Source of the DNA: AC-32 sp035518635
GTDB lineage: Bacteria > Actinomycetota > Thermoleophilia > Gaiellales > Gaiellaceae
Reading direction: 5' to 3'
Assembly: GCA_035518635.1 (NCBI GenBank)
Contig: DATIXI010000048.1
Coordinates: forward strand, 18,146 to 82,145
DNA length: 64,000 bases
Positions 45,334 to 54,444 of this stretch are shown here, piece after piece; position 1 is the stretch's first letter, and each line of letters begins with the position of its first letter. The translations under genes and the position numbers were made by a program. The notes beneath the pieces are model-generated. The model was not told where the DNA came from and ran no database searches. It saw only the letters and a list, made by a program, of their open reading frames with translations.

Positions 45334-46803
45334 GTGGGGGACGGCAGGAAGCTGATCCTCGTCTCCAATCGCGGCCCCGTCACCTACGGGCGCGACGAGA
45401 GCGGGGAGCGCACGACGCGGCGCGGCGCAGGGGGGCTGGTGACGGCGCTGCGGGGCATGCTCTCGCACCACGACGTCACGTGGATCGCCAGCGCGATGAG
45501 CGACGAGGATCGCATCGTCGCGGAGGAGGCCGGCGGCGAGGCGGTCGACGAGCGGGCCGACGACGGGTCGCCCTTCGGCCTGCGGCTGGTTGCCCACGAC
45601 GAGGCCGCCTACGACCGGTATTACAACGTCGTCTCGAACCCCGTTCTCTGGTTCCTGCAGCATTACCTCTGGAACCTCGCGTACACACCCGCGCTCGACG
45701 TCGCTGACCAACACGCCTGGGACGACGGCTATGCGCAGGTGAACGCGGGTTTCGCGGAGGCTGTGCTTGCCGAGCTCGAGCGCGAGCCCGAGGCGGCCGT
45801 GTTCTTCCACGACTACCACCTCTACCTCGCACCGCGCCTCGTCCGCGAGCGCGTCCCGAACGCGCTGCTCGCCCACTTCGTCCACATCCCCTGGCCCCAA
45901 ACCGACTACTGGCATGTGCTCCCGGATGCAACACGCCGCGCGATCCACGACGGGCTTCTGGCGAACGACGCGATTGGGTTCCACTCGCACCGCTGGCAGC
46001 TGAACTTCATGCGCGCCGCCTCCGACCTGGCCGGGGCCGAGTGCGACTTCGAGGAGGGCTTCGTCCGGTATCGCGGTTGCAGATCGCTGGTCAGCGCCCG
46101 CCCGATCTCGGTCGACCCGCTCGAGTTCGAGCAGCTCGCCGGGAGCGAAGAGGTCCTCGCCGCCGAGCAGGAGCTCGTGGCCCGGAGGCCGGAGCAGCTG
46201 ATCCTGCGTGTCGACCGGACTGATCCGTCGAAGAACATCGTCCGCGGTTTCCGCGCCTTCGAGCTCTATCTCGAGGCCAATCCGGAGCGTGTCGGCAAGG
46301 TCGGGATGCTCGCGCTGCTCGACGCCTCCCGGCAGGACATTCCGGAGTACTCCGAGTACATCGGTGCGATCCAGCGCGAGGCCCGGCGCGTGAACGACCG
46401 CTTTCCGGAGGAGGGCTGGGACCCGATCGAGCTCGTGGTCGAGGACAACCTCCCGGCTGCCGTGGCGGCGTACAAGCAGTTCGACGTCCTGTTCGTGAAC
46501 TCGATCTTCGACGGCATGAACCTCGTCGCGAAGGAGGCGCCGCTCGTGAACGGGCGCGACGGCGTGGTCGTCCTCTCCGAGAACGCGGGCGCGCACGAGG
46601 AGCTGGGCGAGTGGGCGGTGACCGTCAACCCGTTCGACGTCGCCGGGCAGGCGGAGGCGATCGACCGGGCGCTGACGATGCCGCTCGACGAGCGGCGCAC
46701 GCGGCTCGAGGCGATCCGCGCGCACGTGCGGGAGCACGACGTCGCCGCCTGGGTCGAGGGCCAGCTGGCCGATCTCGACCGCTGCGCCGCCCTGCGGGTC
46801 TAG
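45334..46803 (+). CDS. otsA: GT20 trehalose-6-phosphate synthase-type enzyme
   Basis: 489-aa GT-B enzyme. Conserved regions: LILVSNRGPVTYG with GAGGLVTAL (N-terminal glycine loop), WDDGYAQVNAGFA, FFHDYHLYLAPRLVR, FVHIPWPQTDYW. The donor-site Arg and Lys are in RVDRTDPSKNI, where most OtsA proteins have a Gly after the Lys. This subgroup is less well characterised, so another glycoside phosphate or a VldE-like product is possible. No otsB phosphatase is in the window. GTG at 45334. Confidence 0.83.
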   Translation: MGDGRKLILVSNRGPVTYGRDESGERTTRRGAGGLVTALRGMLSHHDVTWIASAMSDEDRIVAEEAGGEAVDERADDGSPFGLRLVAHDEAAYDRYYNVVSNPVLWFLQHYLWNLAYTPALDVADQHAWDDGYAQVNAGFAEAVLAELEREPEAAVFFHDYHLYLAPRLVRERVPNALLAHFVHIPWPQTDYWHVLPDATRRAIHDGLLANDAIGFHSHRWQLNFMRAASDLAGAECDFEEGFVRYRGCRSLVSARPISVDPLEFEQLAGSEEVLAAEQELVARRPEQLILRVDRTDPSKNIVRGFRAFELYLEANPERVGKVGMLALLDASRQDIPEYSEYIGAIQREARRVNDRFPEEGWDPIELVVEDNLPAAVAAYKQFDVLFVNSIFDGMNLVAKEAPLVNGRDGVVVLSENAGAHEELGEWAVTVNPFDVAGQAEAIDRALTMPLDERRTRLEAIRAHVREHDVAAWVEGQLADLDRCAALRV

Positions 46804-46816
46804 GCTTGTGCGCGCA

Positions 46817-48403
46817 ATGGCGCGCTCCACACAGGCCGGTGAGCTTCGCTCCGTCAATCCGGCGACGCTCGAGGTCGTTGGGACGGCGCAGGCCGCCGCG
46901 CCCGAGGAGGTCGCCGAGGCCGTGGTCGATGCACGGCTCGCGGCCGAGCGCTGGGGCCGGGCCTCGTTCGCCGAGCGCCGCGCGCTGCTGGCACGGGTAG
47001 CGGACACGCTTCTCGACGTCGCGGACGATGTCGCCGCGACGGTCACCGCCGAGACGGGCAAGCCGCTTGTCGAGTCCTACACGGCCGAGTTGTTCGTCGC
47101 GCTCGACAACCTGGTCTGGGCCGCGGCGAACGCGGGCCGCGTCCTCCAGCCGGAGCCGGTGCGCTTCCGCCAGCCCCACCTGCGGCACAAGCGCGGCAGC
47201 CTCTTCTACGAGCCTCTCGGCGTGATCGCAGTGATCTCGCCGTGGAACTTCCCCTTCGGGATCGCCTTCACGCAGGCGGTCTTCGCGGTCGCGGCGGGGA
47301 ACGCGGTCGTCGTCAAGCCGTCGGAGGTGACGCCGCTCTCGGGCGCGTGGGTGCAGCGGGTCTTCCGGGAGGCCGGAGCTCCGAAGCGGCTCGTCCAGGT
47401 CATGCAGGGCGGGCCCGAGGTGGGCGAGGCGCTCGTGCGCGCACCCGGGACGGCGAAGGTCGTCTTCACGGGCTCGGGCGACACCGGCCGTCGGGTCGCC
47501 TCGCTCGCGGGCGAGCGGTTGCGGCCCGTCACGCTCGAGCTCGGCGGCAAGGACCCGCTGCTCGTCTTCGAGGACGCCGACCTCGACCGCGCGGTCGCCG
47601 GCGCTCTGTGGGGAAGCTTCTCCAACTGCGGCCAGGTGTGCTCGGGCGTCGAGCGCGTCTACGTCGCGCGGCCGCTGCAGGAGGCGTTTGTGGAGGAGCT
47701 GGCGCGGCGTGCTCGCGCGCTCCGGATCGGGCGCGGCGAGGAGCTCGAGACCGATCTCGGCCCGCTGATCGCCGAGGAGCAGCGCGCCCACGTCGAGGAG
47801 CTGGTCGAGGACGCGGTCGGCCGCGGGAGCGAGGTTCGGACGGGCGGTGCGCGGCCCGAGGTCGGCCTGCCCGGCTGGTTCTACGAGCCGACGATCCTGA
47901 CCGGCGTCGAGCGGGAGGCCCGGATCCAGCACGAGGAGGTCTTCGGGCCGGTCGTCACGGTCGCGCCGTTCGGCGACGAGGACGAGGCGGTGCGGCTCGC
48001 GAACGGCTCGAGCTTCGGGCTCGGCGCGAGCGTCTGGACGCGCGACCTCGACCGCGCGCAGCGGATTGCCCGGCGGCTCGACGCAGGCCTGGTCTGGACG
48101 AACGACGTCTCGTACTCGTACGGAGTGGGGCAGGCGTCGTGGGGCGGGACGAAGGAGTCGGGCTTCGGGCGCACGCACTCGAAGCACGGCCTCTACGAGC
48201 TCTCGCGGGTCAAGTTCGCCGACCTCGACCCGGGGCGGAGGCCGGTCCCGTGGTGGTACCCCTACGACGAGGGGCAGCTGTACGGCTTCCGGGGGATGGC
48301 GAGCGTGCTCTACCGCGAGGGGCTCGCGCGGAAGGTGCAGGCCGCGTGGCGCTATCGCAGGGGCCTGCTTGCGCTCGGGCGGCGATACCTTTCGGGCCGA
48401 TGA
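46817..48403 (+). CDS. NAD(P)-dependent aldehyde dehydrogenase
   Basis: 528-aa ALDH. Rossmann region with SPWNFPFGIAF and VVKPSEVTPL, catalytic Glu in LELGGKDPL, catalytic Cys in NCGQVCSGVERVYV, and IQHEEVFGPVVTVAPF near the C terminus. The closest style is succinate-semialdehyde or aliphatic aldehyde dehydrogenase; substrate not determinable. ATG at 46817 chosen; GTG at 46808 is possible. TAGGCT at 46801-46806 may be its -10. Its stop overlaps moaC (ATGA). Confidence 0.9.
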   Translation: MARSTQAGELRSVNPATLEVVGTAQAAAPEEVAEAVVDARLAAERWGRASFAERRALLARVADTLLDVADDVAATVTAETGKPLVESYTAELFVALDNLVWAAANAGRVLQPEPVRFRQPHLRHKRGSLFYEPLGVIAVISPWNFPFGIAFTQAVFAVAAGNAVVVKPSEVTPLSGAWVQRVFREAGAPKRLVQVMQGGPEVGEALVRAPGTAKVVFTGSGDTGRRVASLAGERLRPVTLELGGKDPLLVFEDADLDRAVAGALWGSFSNCGQVCSGVERVYVARPLQEAFVEELARRARALRIGRGEELETDLGPLIAEEQRAHVEELVEDAVGRGSEVRTGGARPEVGLPGWFYEPTILTGVEREARIQHEEVFGPVVTVAPFGDEDEAVRLANGSSFGLGASVWTRDLDRAQRIARRLDAGLVWTNDVSYSYGVGQASWGGTKESGFGRTHSKHGLYELSRVKFADLDPGRRPVPWWYPYDEGQLYGFRGMASVLYREGLARKVQAAWRYRRGLLALGRRYLSGR

Positions 48404-48840
48404 AGGAGCTCTCGCACGTGGACGAGGCCGGTGCCGTGCGGATGGTCGACGTCGGCGGCAAGCCGGTCTCGCGGCGCCGCGCCCGGGCGTCCGCAGTGGT
48501 GCGGATGGCGCCGGAGACTGCGACGCGGCTCGCCGCACTGCCGAAGGGCGACGCGCTCGCCGCGGCCAGGCTCGCGGGGATCATGGCCGCCAAGCGCACG
48601 AGCGAGCTGATCCCGCTCTGCCACCCGCTTCCGCTCACGCACGTGGGCGTGGAGCTCGAGGTCGGCGAGAGCTCGGTCGAGATCGTGGCGTCGGCCGAGA
48701 CGACCGCGCAGACCGGCGTCGAGATGGAGGCGCTCGTCGCGGCCTCGGTCGCGGCGCTCACCGTCTACGACATGGCCAAGGGGGTCGACTCCGCGATGGA
48801 GATCGGAGAGATCCGGCTGCTCGAGAAGGTGAAGGAGTGA
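48400..48840 (+). CDS. moaC: Cyclic pyranopterin monophosphate synthase MoaC
   Basis: 146-aa enzyme of early molybdenum cofactor synthesis. Signatures: HVDEAGAVRMVDVGGKPVSRRRARAS, AARLAGIMAAKRTSELIPLCHPLPL (LCHPL motif) and AETTAQTGVEMEALVAASVAALTVYDMAK (read in parts). It overlaps the ALDH stop and the mog start. Confidence 0.96.
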   Translation: MKELSHVDEAGAVRMVDVGGKPVSRRRARASAVVRMAPETATRLAALPKGDALAAARLAGIMAAKRTSELIPLCHPLPLTHVGVELEVGESSVEIVASAETTAQTGVEMEALVAASVAALTVYDMAKGVDSAMEIGEIRLLEKVKE

Positions 48841-49316
48841 AGACGGCGGTCGTCACGGTCTCGGACGGGGTCTCGGAGGGGACGCGCGAGGACACGAGCG
48901 GCGACCTGCTCGCCGGGCTGCTGGCCGCCGAGGGCTACGAGGTCGAGCGCCGGGTCGTGCCCGACGAGCGCGACGCGGTCGCCGAGGCGATCGCCGAGCT
49001 CGCCGAGGAGGCGGCGCTCGTGCTGACGACGGGCGGCACCGGGCTCGGCCCTCGCGACATAACGCCCGAGGCCACGCTTGAGGTGCTGGAGCGGCAGGCG
49101 CCCGGGATCGCGGAGGCGATCCGGGCCGACTCGATCGCGAAGACGCCGCACGCGCTGCTCTCACGCGGGGTCGCCGGCGTGAGGGGCAGCGCCCTCGTCG
49201 TCAACCTCCCGGGCTCGCCGGGGGGCTGCCGCGACGGCTTCGAGGTGCTGCGCCCCGCGCTCGAGCACGCGCTCTCGCTGCTCGCCGACGAGCCCACGGT
49301 CCATCGCCAGACATGA
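48837..49316 (+). CDS. mog: Molybdopterin adenylyltransferase (Mog/MoaB)
   Basis: 159-aa MoCF-fold enzyme: TVSDGVSEGTREDTSG, LVLTTGGTGLGPRDITPEAT, and VNLPGSPGGCRDGFEVLRPALEHAL. It adenylates molybdopterin for MoeA. GTG at 48837 overlaps the moaC stop. Repeat cassette R1-A begins exactly at its TGA. Confidence 0.94.
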   Translation: MKTAVVTVSDGVSEGTREDTSGDLLAGLLAAEGYEVERRVVPDERDAVAEAIAELAEEAALVLTTGGTGLGPRDITPEATLEVLERQAPGIAEAIRADSIAKTPHALLSRGVAGVRGSALVVNLPGSPGGCRDGFEVLRPALEHALSLLADEPTVHRQT

Positions 49317-49389
49317 GGCGGCGCTTGCGACGCCGCCGGAAGGACGCATGGGCTTTGCTCGTGCGTCCGTCTGAAATGACCGGTCGACA
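49314..49389 (+). repeat. Intergenic cassette R1, copy A (double hairpin)
   Basis: 76 nt starting at the mog TGA, aligning without gaps to 55132-55207 with 58 of 76 identities by hand count. Hairpin 1 is near 49315-49336 (loop CTTG). Hairpin 2 is at 49342-49368: 12 base pairs closing a TTT loop, with paired substitutions relative to copy B. The last 13 nt, TGACCGGTCGACA, are identical in both copies. The next start codon, GTG AGC G, is exactly 100 nt from the TGA in both copies. The space from 49390 to 49413 shows no Shine-Dalgarno. Confidence 0.8.
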
Positions 49390-49413
49390 CCATGTCCGTC
49401 ACACTCGGCAATT

Positions 49414-50271
49414 GTGAGCGTGTTGGTCTACCCATCGCGTTTCTTCGCGCTCGTCAAGTTCGAGCACACGATCTTCGCGCTGCCGTTCGCCTACGTCGGC
49501 GCGCTGCTCGCGGTGAACGGCGTGCCGAGCGCACACGACCTGCTCTGGATCACGGTCGCGATGGTCGGGGCCCGCTCGCTCGCGATGGGGCTCAACCGGC
49601 TGATCGACGCGCGCCTCGACGCGCGCAACCCGCGCACGGCGGGACGCGAGCTGCCGTCCGGGCTCCTCTCCTACGCGCAGGTGGTCGTCTTCTGCCTCGT
49701 CTCGCTCGCCGTCTTTCTCGTCGCCGTCTACCAGCTGAGCTCGCTCGTCCAGAAGCTGTGGCCGATCCCGGTCGCCGCGTTCGTGATCTACCCGTACCTG
49801 AAGCGCTGGACCTGGCTGTGCCACCTCTGGCTGGGCGCGGTCGATGGGCTCGCCCCCATCGGGGCCTGGGCGGCGATCACCGGGACAATCCCCTGGGAGG
49901 CGTGGGCGCTCGGGGGCGCGGTCGCGCTCTGGGTTGCCGGCTTCGACCTCTTCTACTCGCTGCTCGACCTCGAGGTCGACCGCACACAGGAGCTGCACTC
50001 GGTCGCGACGCGCTTCGGCGAGAACGGCGCGTTCTGGGGCGCGCGGATCTTCCACCTCGGGACGGTCGAGCTGCTGATCGCGGTCGGCTTCGGCCTCGAT
50101 GTGAACGCGTTCTACTGGCTCGGCGTGACCGTGGTCGCGGCGCTGCTCGCCTACGAGCACTCGCTCGTCAGCCCGGGCAACCTGCGGCGACTCGACACCG
50201 CGTTCTTCACCATGAACGGGGTCATCTCGCTCGCGTTCCTTGCGTTCGTGCTCGCGGACGTGCTCGTGTGA
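49414..50271 (+). CDS. UbiA-family prenyltransferase (MqnP-like)
   Basis: 285-aa membrane enzyme with about nine helices and both Asp-rich motifs: NRLIDARLDARNPRTAGREL and DLEVDRTQELHSVATRFG. UbiA homologues attach a polyprenyl chain to an aromatic acid; in actinobacteria this type often serves menaquinone synthesis by the futalosine route. The start is uncertain among GTG 49414, GTG 49420 and TTG 49423. It overlaps ccmA (GTGA), so its transcript continues into cytochrome c maturation genes. Confidence 0.88.
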   Translation: MSVLVYPSRFFALVKFEHTIFALPFAYVGALLAVNGVPSAHDLLWITVAMVGARSLAMGLNRLIDARLDARNPRTAGRELPSGLLSYAQVVVFCLVSLAVFLVAVYQLSSLVQKLWPIPVAAFVIYPYLKRWTWLCHLWLGAVDGLAPIGAWAAITGTIPWEAWALGGAVALWVAGFDLFYSLLDLEVDRTQELHSVATRFGENGAFWGARIFHLGTVELLIAVGFGLDVNAFYWLGVTVVAALLAYEHSLVSPGNLRRLDTAFFTMNGVISLAFLAFVLADVLV

Positions 50272-50852
50272 TCCGCGCGGCCGGCCTCGAGAAGCGGTAC
50301 GGGCTCAAGCGTGTGCTGCGCGGCCTCGACTTCGAGCTGCAGCGCGGCGGCTTTCTCGTCGTGACCGGCCCGAACGGCTCGGGCAAGACGACCCTGCTCC
50401 GGCTCTGCGCGGGGCTCGCGCTTCCCACGGCCGGGACGCTCGAGGTCGAGCCCGACCGCAGCCGAATCGGCTTCGCCGGGCACGAGCCGCTCCTCTACCG
50501 CGAGCTGACCGTGCTCGAGAACCTCGAACTCTACGGTCGGCTCTACCGCGTGCCGGAGCGGCGCGAGCGGATCGGGATGCTGCTGGAGCGCTTCGGGCTC
50601 TGGGAGTCGCGCCGCGAGCGTGCCTCGACGCTCTCGCGCGGCCAAGTCCAGCGGATCGCGCTCTGCCGGTCGCTCCTGCACAAGCCCGACCTGCTGATCC
50701 TCGACGAGCCGTTTGCAGGGCTCGACGACGACGGGGCAGCGATCCTCGATCGCGAGCTGGCCGGGATGCGCGAGCGGCGGACGCTGCTCGTTGCCACGCA
50801 CGACCCCGACCGGATCGCGCCGCTCACGAGCGGGAGGCTCGCTCTGGCATGA
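50268..50852 (+). CDS. ccmA: Haem ABC exporter ATP-binding protein CcmA
   Basis: 194-aa ABC ATPase: Walker A GPNGSGKTTLL, signature LSRGQVQRIALCRSLL, Walker B LLILDEPFAGLD, His switch ATHD. CcmA with CcmB powers release of haem-loaded CcmE in system I cytochrome c maturation. GTG at 50268 overlaps the UbiA stop; the end overlaps ccmB (ATGA). Confidence 0.9.
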   Translation: MIRAAGLEKRYGLKRVLRGLDFELQRGGFLVVTGPNGSGKTTLLRLCAGLALPTAGTLEVEPDRSRIGFAGHEPLLYRELTVLENLELYGRLYRVPERRERIGMLLERFGLWESRRERASTLSRGQVQRIALCRSLLHKPDLLILDEPFAGLDDDGAAILDRELAGMRERRTLLVATHDPDRIAPLTSGRLALA

Positions 50853-51490
50853 CTCGCTACTTCGGGGACACGGCAGTGCTCGCGCGAAAGGACCTGCGCC
50901 TGGAGCTGCGGGCGCGGGACACGCTGCCCGCGATGCTCCTCTTCGTCCTCTCGGTGCTGGCCGTCTTCCACTTCGCGCTTCCGTCCGGATCGTCGCGGCT
51001 GGCGGAGTTCGGGCTCCTCTGGGTGGCGATCATCTTCACGGCGCTCCTCGGTCTCGGCCGCGCGTTTGCCGCGGAGCGCGAGCAGGGCCTGCTCGACGGG
51101 CTCGTGCTCGCGCCCTGCGACCGGAGCGCGATCTGGCTGGCGAAGGGGATCGCGACGCTCGTCTTCCTGGCCCTGGCGGAGATCGTCGCGCTGGTCGCGT
51201 TCGCGCTCTTTTTCACTCCGGTCGGCTGGGCGACCGTCGCCGGGGTCGTGCTCGCCGACCTCGGGATCTGCGCGGTCGGGGTGCTGCTCTCGGCGATGGC
51301 CGCCGCCGGCCGAGCCCGGGAGCTGCTGCTGCCGCTCCTCTTCCTGCCGCTCGCCTTGCCGATCGTGATCGGCGGCGTCGGCGCGAGCGTCGCCGACCAT
51401 CCCGGCCGATACCTCGCGTTCCTTGCCCTCTACGACGCGATCTTCGCGCTGCTGGCCTGGGCCTCGTTCGAGTACGTCGTCACCGAGTGA
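50849..51490 (+). CDS. ccmB: Haem exporter membrane protein CcmB
   Basis: 213-aa protein with six membrane helices. The start TRYFGDTAVLARKDLRLELRARD and the segment FAAEREQGLLDGLVLAPCDRSAIWLAK are CcmB-typical. Partner of CcmA. Its last 11 nt overlap the convergent homocysteine methyltransferase gene. Confidence 0.9.
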   Translation: MTRYFGDTAVLARKDLRLELRARDTLPAMLLFVLSVLAVFHFALPSGSSRLAEFGLLWVAIIFTALLGLGRAFAAEREQGLLDGLVLAPCDRSAIWLAKGIATLVFLALAEIVALVAFALFFTPVGWATVAGVVLADLGICAVGVLLSAMAAAGRARELLLPLLFLPLALPIVIGGVGASVADHPGRYLAFLALYDAIFALLAWASFEYVVTE

Positions 51491-52403
51491 AGACGGCGCT
51501 GATCGCGTCCACGTGCCGGTGGTCGGTGCCGCAGCAGCCGCCGACCACGTTCAGGTTCGGCAGCCGCGTGCGCAGCTCGCGGTAGGCGGACGCCAGCTCC
51601 GCGGGATCGCCCTCGTCCAGCTCCTCCGCCTCGTCGAGCTCGGCGTGGCTCTTCGTCGACGCGTTCGCGCGCAGCCCACGCACCCGGTCGACCCAGGGCG
51701 CGGCCTCGAGCGCGGGCGAGAGGTGCGACGGGTGGGCACAGTTGACCATGAAGTACGCGACCGCCCGGCCGGTCTCCGCGTCGACCTGCTCGATCGCCTC
51801 GCCGAGCGTCTGACCGCTCGGCAGCCGCCCGTCGGTCTCGACCGTGAACGAGATCGCGACCGGGAGCCCCGTCCTGCCCACGGCACGCGCGATCCCGACC
51901 GCCTCGTTCGCGTAGGTGAGCGTCAGCGCGCTGACCAGGTCGGCCGAGGTGCCGGCGAGCGTCTCGGCCTGCTCCGAGTGGTAGCGCTCCGCCTCCTCCG
52001 CGGTCATCGTGGCGTCGGCGCGGTAGGCGTCCCCGCGCGGGCCGATGCAGCCGCTGATCACGATCTCGGGCTCGCCGCCGGTCGACTCGCGCAGGCTCTC
52101 GAGCAGCGCGACCGCGCGGCGGTTCACGTCCGCGAGCGCCTCCGGCGAGTAGCCGAGCCGCCTCCCCCAGTCCCGGCTCGCGCGCCAGGTAGGGGCGTCG
52201 AGGAGGATCGCGACGCCCCGCTCCCGCGCGATCTCGAGATAGGGCTCGTAGTAGCTCAGGAGCGCCTCCGTCCCGGCCGGGTCGTCGAGCAGCACGAAGG
52301 ACGCGAACTCGGGCAGCTCGAGGCCGTCGCGGAAGATCAGCGTCGTCTCCATCCCACCGTCGGTGATGAACGTGCCGCCGTCCGTGTGCGGCAGCCGCGT
52401 CAC
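51480..52403 (-). CDS. Homocysteine S-methyltransferase family protein
   Basis: 307-aa zinc enzyme of the MmuM/homocysteine S-methyltransferase type. DGGMETTLIFRDGLELPEF at the N terminus; zinc ligands in VNCAHPSHL and GGCCGTDHRH. It probably transfers a methyl group from S-methylmethionine or SAM to homocysteine. GTG at 52403 overlaps the ccmF stop, so it is co-transcribed with ccmF although functionally unrelated. Confidence 0.88.
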   Translation of the reverse strand: MTRLPHTDGGTFITDGGMETTLIFRDGLELPEFASFVLLDDPAGTEALLSYYEPYLEIARERGVAILLDAPTWRASRDWGRRLGYSPEALADVNRRAVALLESLRESTGGEPEIVISGCIGPRGDAYRADATMTAEEAERYHSEQAETLAGTSADLVSALTLTYANEAVGIARAVGRTGLPVAISFTVETDGRLPSGQTLGEAIEQVDAETGRAVAYFMVNCAHPSHLSPALEAAPWVDRVRGLRANASTKSHAELDEAEELDEGDPAELASAYRELRTRLPNLNVVGGCCGTDHRHVDAISAVFTR

Positions 52404-54385
52404 GTCGTGGCTGCGACCGGTTCCGCGCGTCGCGCGAGGCGCCGCTGCTCGCGCGCGTCCGGCCACATCGCGATCAGCGAGCCGAGCAGGAAGACGAGCC
52501 CCGCGAGCCAGACGAGCGGGACGAGCGGGTTGACGAGCACCTTGAGGACGACGGAGCCGTCCTTGTTGAACTGGTCTCCGATCACGAAGAGGTCCTGCGC
52601 GCGCAGCCAGTCGGTGTGGATCGAGACCTCGTTCGAGACCTGCTGCTCGGCCGGATAGCTGTTCTTGCCGGCCAGGAGTGTTCCCACGCCGCCGCCGCCG
52701 CGCGTGACCGCGATCCGCGCGCGCTCCTCCAGATCGTTCGGACCGCGCGTCACCTGCGACCGGAGGTAGTGGAGCGTGTAGCCGCGGATCGTCATCGACT
52801 GGCCGGGCCGGAGGTGCTGAACCTTCGTCGCGCCGTACGCCCCGCCGGCGATTCCGATTGCGAGCATGACGATCGCCGCGTGGACGATGTAGCCGCCGTA
52901 GCGGCGGCGGTTGCGGCCGACGAGCGAGGAGAACGCGCCGAGCCAGGTGCGCTCGCCGAGCGCCTTGCGTGCCCTCGTCCCGCGCGCGAACTCGAGCACG
53001 ATCGCGGCGAGCACGAAGACCGAGAACGTGTACGCGACCAGGCCCGGCGGGCTCGAGCCCGCGCCGAGCGCGACCAGCACCGCGCCGGCCACGAGGGCCA
53101 CCACCGCCGGCCAGACGAGGCTCGCGCCGAGTGCGCGCAGGGAGCTCCGCCGCCACGCGACCAGCGGCCCGATCCCCATCAGCAGGAGGAGGGGCAGCCC
53201 GAAGACGCGCAGGAAGAAGTCGAAGTACGGCTGGCCGACGGTGATCGGCTCGCCGCGCACGGCCTCGGAGAGGAGCGGGAAGACGACGCCCCAGAGCACG
53301 GTCAGCGTGAGCGCGACGAGCAGCAGGTTGTTGTAGAGGAACGCCGCCTCGCGCGAGACGAGCGACTCGAGCCGGGTCCGCGTCCGCAACAGAGGCAGGC
53401 GCCAGAAGATGAGCGCGGTCGAGAAGAGTGCAGCCGCGACGATGAACGCGAGGAACCAGGGCCCGATCGACGACTGCGCAAAGCTGTGGATCGAGCTGAG
53501 GACGCCGCTGCGGGTGAGGAACGTCCCGAAGATCGAGAGGCAGAACGCGAGCGAGACGAGCACGACGTTCCAGACCCGGAGCATGTTCTTCTTCTCCTGC
53601 ACCATCACCGAGTGCAGGAACGCGGTCGACGCGAGCCAGGGCATGAGGGCCGCGTTCTCGACCGGGTCCCACGCGTAGTAGCCGCCCCAGCCGACCTCCT
53701 CGTACGCCCACTTGGCGCCGAGCAGGATCCCGATCCCGAGGGCAGTCCAGGCGAGCAGCGTCCAGCGGCGGGTGGCGACGATCCAGCGCTCGTCCGCCCG
53801 GCCGGAGAGGAGCGCGCCCGCGGCGAAGGCGAACGGGATCGTCATCCCCACGTAGCCGAGGTAGAGCAGCGGCGGGTGGATCATCATGTACGGGTTCTGC
53901 AGGCTCGGTGTGAGGCCCGAGCCGTCCGCGGGGGCCACCTGGCGCGCGAACGGGCTGGCGACGAAGGCGAGCACGAACGCGAAGAACGAGGCGATCGCGC
54001 CGAGCACGGGGACGGTCCACGGGAGGAGCTGGCGGATCAGCGTCCGGTTGACGAGCACCGCGGCCGAGGCGAGCCCGGTCAGGACGAACAGCCAGAGGAG
54101 GAGTGATCCCTCCTGGCCGCCCCAGAAGGCGCTGAAGGAGTACGGGAAGGGCAGCTTCCGGCTCGAGTGCTCGGCGACGTAGGTGAACGAGAGGTCGCGC
54201 GTCCTGAACGCGTTCAGCAGGACGAGCGCGGCGACCGCGGTCGCGGCGAACGCGCCGACGAGAGCGTTCCGGGCGGACTCGTGCAGGCGACGCCGGCCCT
54301 GGTAGGCGGCGAGCCCGCCGGCGAGCGCCGCGTAGAGGGCGAGGCCGAACGCGACGATGACTGCGGCGCGGCCAAGGTCAGCCAC
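52400..54385 (-). CDS. ccmF: Cytochrome c haem lyase subunit CcmF
   Basis: 661-aa membrane protein with about 14 helices. The WWD-type haem region GWGGYYAWDPVENAALMPWL and the conserved segments FSAFWGGQEGSLLLW and NPYMMIHPPLLYLGYVG are clear; a periplasmic domain near the C terminus ends in NPLVPLVWLAGLVFLLGSLI. It attaches haem to apocytochrome c. GTG at 54385; TAGACT (54398-54393) is seven bases upstream, a leaderless-type promoter. It is inverted relative to the other ccm genes. Confidence 0.95.
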   Translation of the reverse strand: MADLGRAAVIVAFGLALYAALAGGLAAYQGRRRLHESARNALVGAFAATAVAALVLLNAFRTRDLSFTYVAEHSSRKLPFPYSFSAFWGGQEGSLLLWLFVLTGLASAAVLVNRTLIRQLLPWTVPVLGAIASFFAFVLAFVASPFARQVAPADGSGLTPSLQNPYMMIHPPLLYLGYVGMTIPFAFAAGALLSGRADERWIVATRRWTLLAWTALGIGILLGAKWAYEEVGWGGYYAWDPVENAALMPWLASTAFLHSVMVQEKKNMLRVWNVVLVSLAFCLSIFGTFLTRSGVLSSIHSFAQSSIGPWFLAFIVAAALFSTALIFWRLPLLRTRTRLESLVSREAAFLYNNLLLVALTLTVLWGVVFPLLSEAVRGEPITVGQPYFDFFLRVFGLPLLLLMGIGPLVAWRRSSLRALGASLVWPAVVALVAGAVLVALGAGSSPPGLVAYTFSVFVLAAIVLEFARGTRARKALGERTWLGAFSSLVGRNRRRYGGYIVHAAIVMLAIGIAGGAYGATKVQHLRPGQSMTIRGYTLHYLRSQVTRGPNDLEERARIAVTRGGGGVGTLLAGKNSYPAEQQVSNEVSIHTDWLRAQDLFVIGDQFNKDGSVVLKVLVNPLVPLVWLAGLVFLLGSLIAMWPDAREQRRLARRAEPVAATT

Positions 54386-54444
54386 GGCGCCGAGTCTAGC
54401 GGCCTGCGCACCGTGCCCGTTCTGCCATCATTGCAGGCGGTTTC

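Noticed and set aside
49392..50267. ATG frame at 49392 running into ccmA as a fusion
   Set aside because: It is an out-of-frame reading of the UbiA-type gene; CcmA is complete from GTG 50268.
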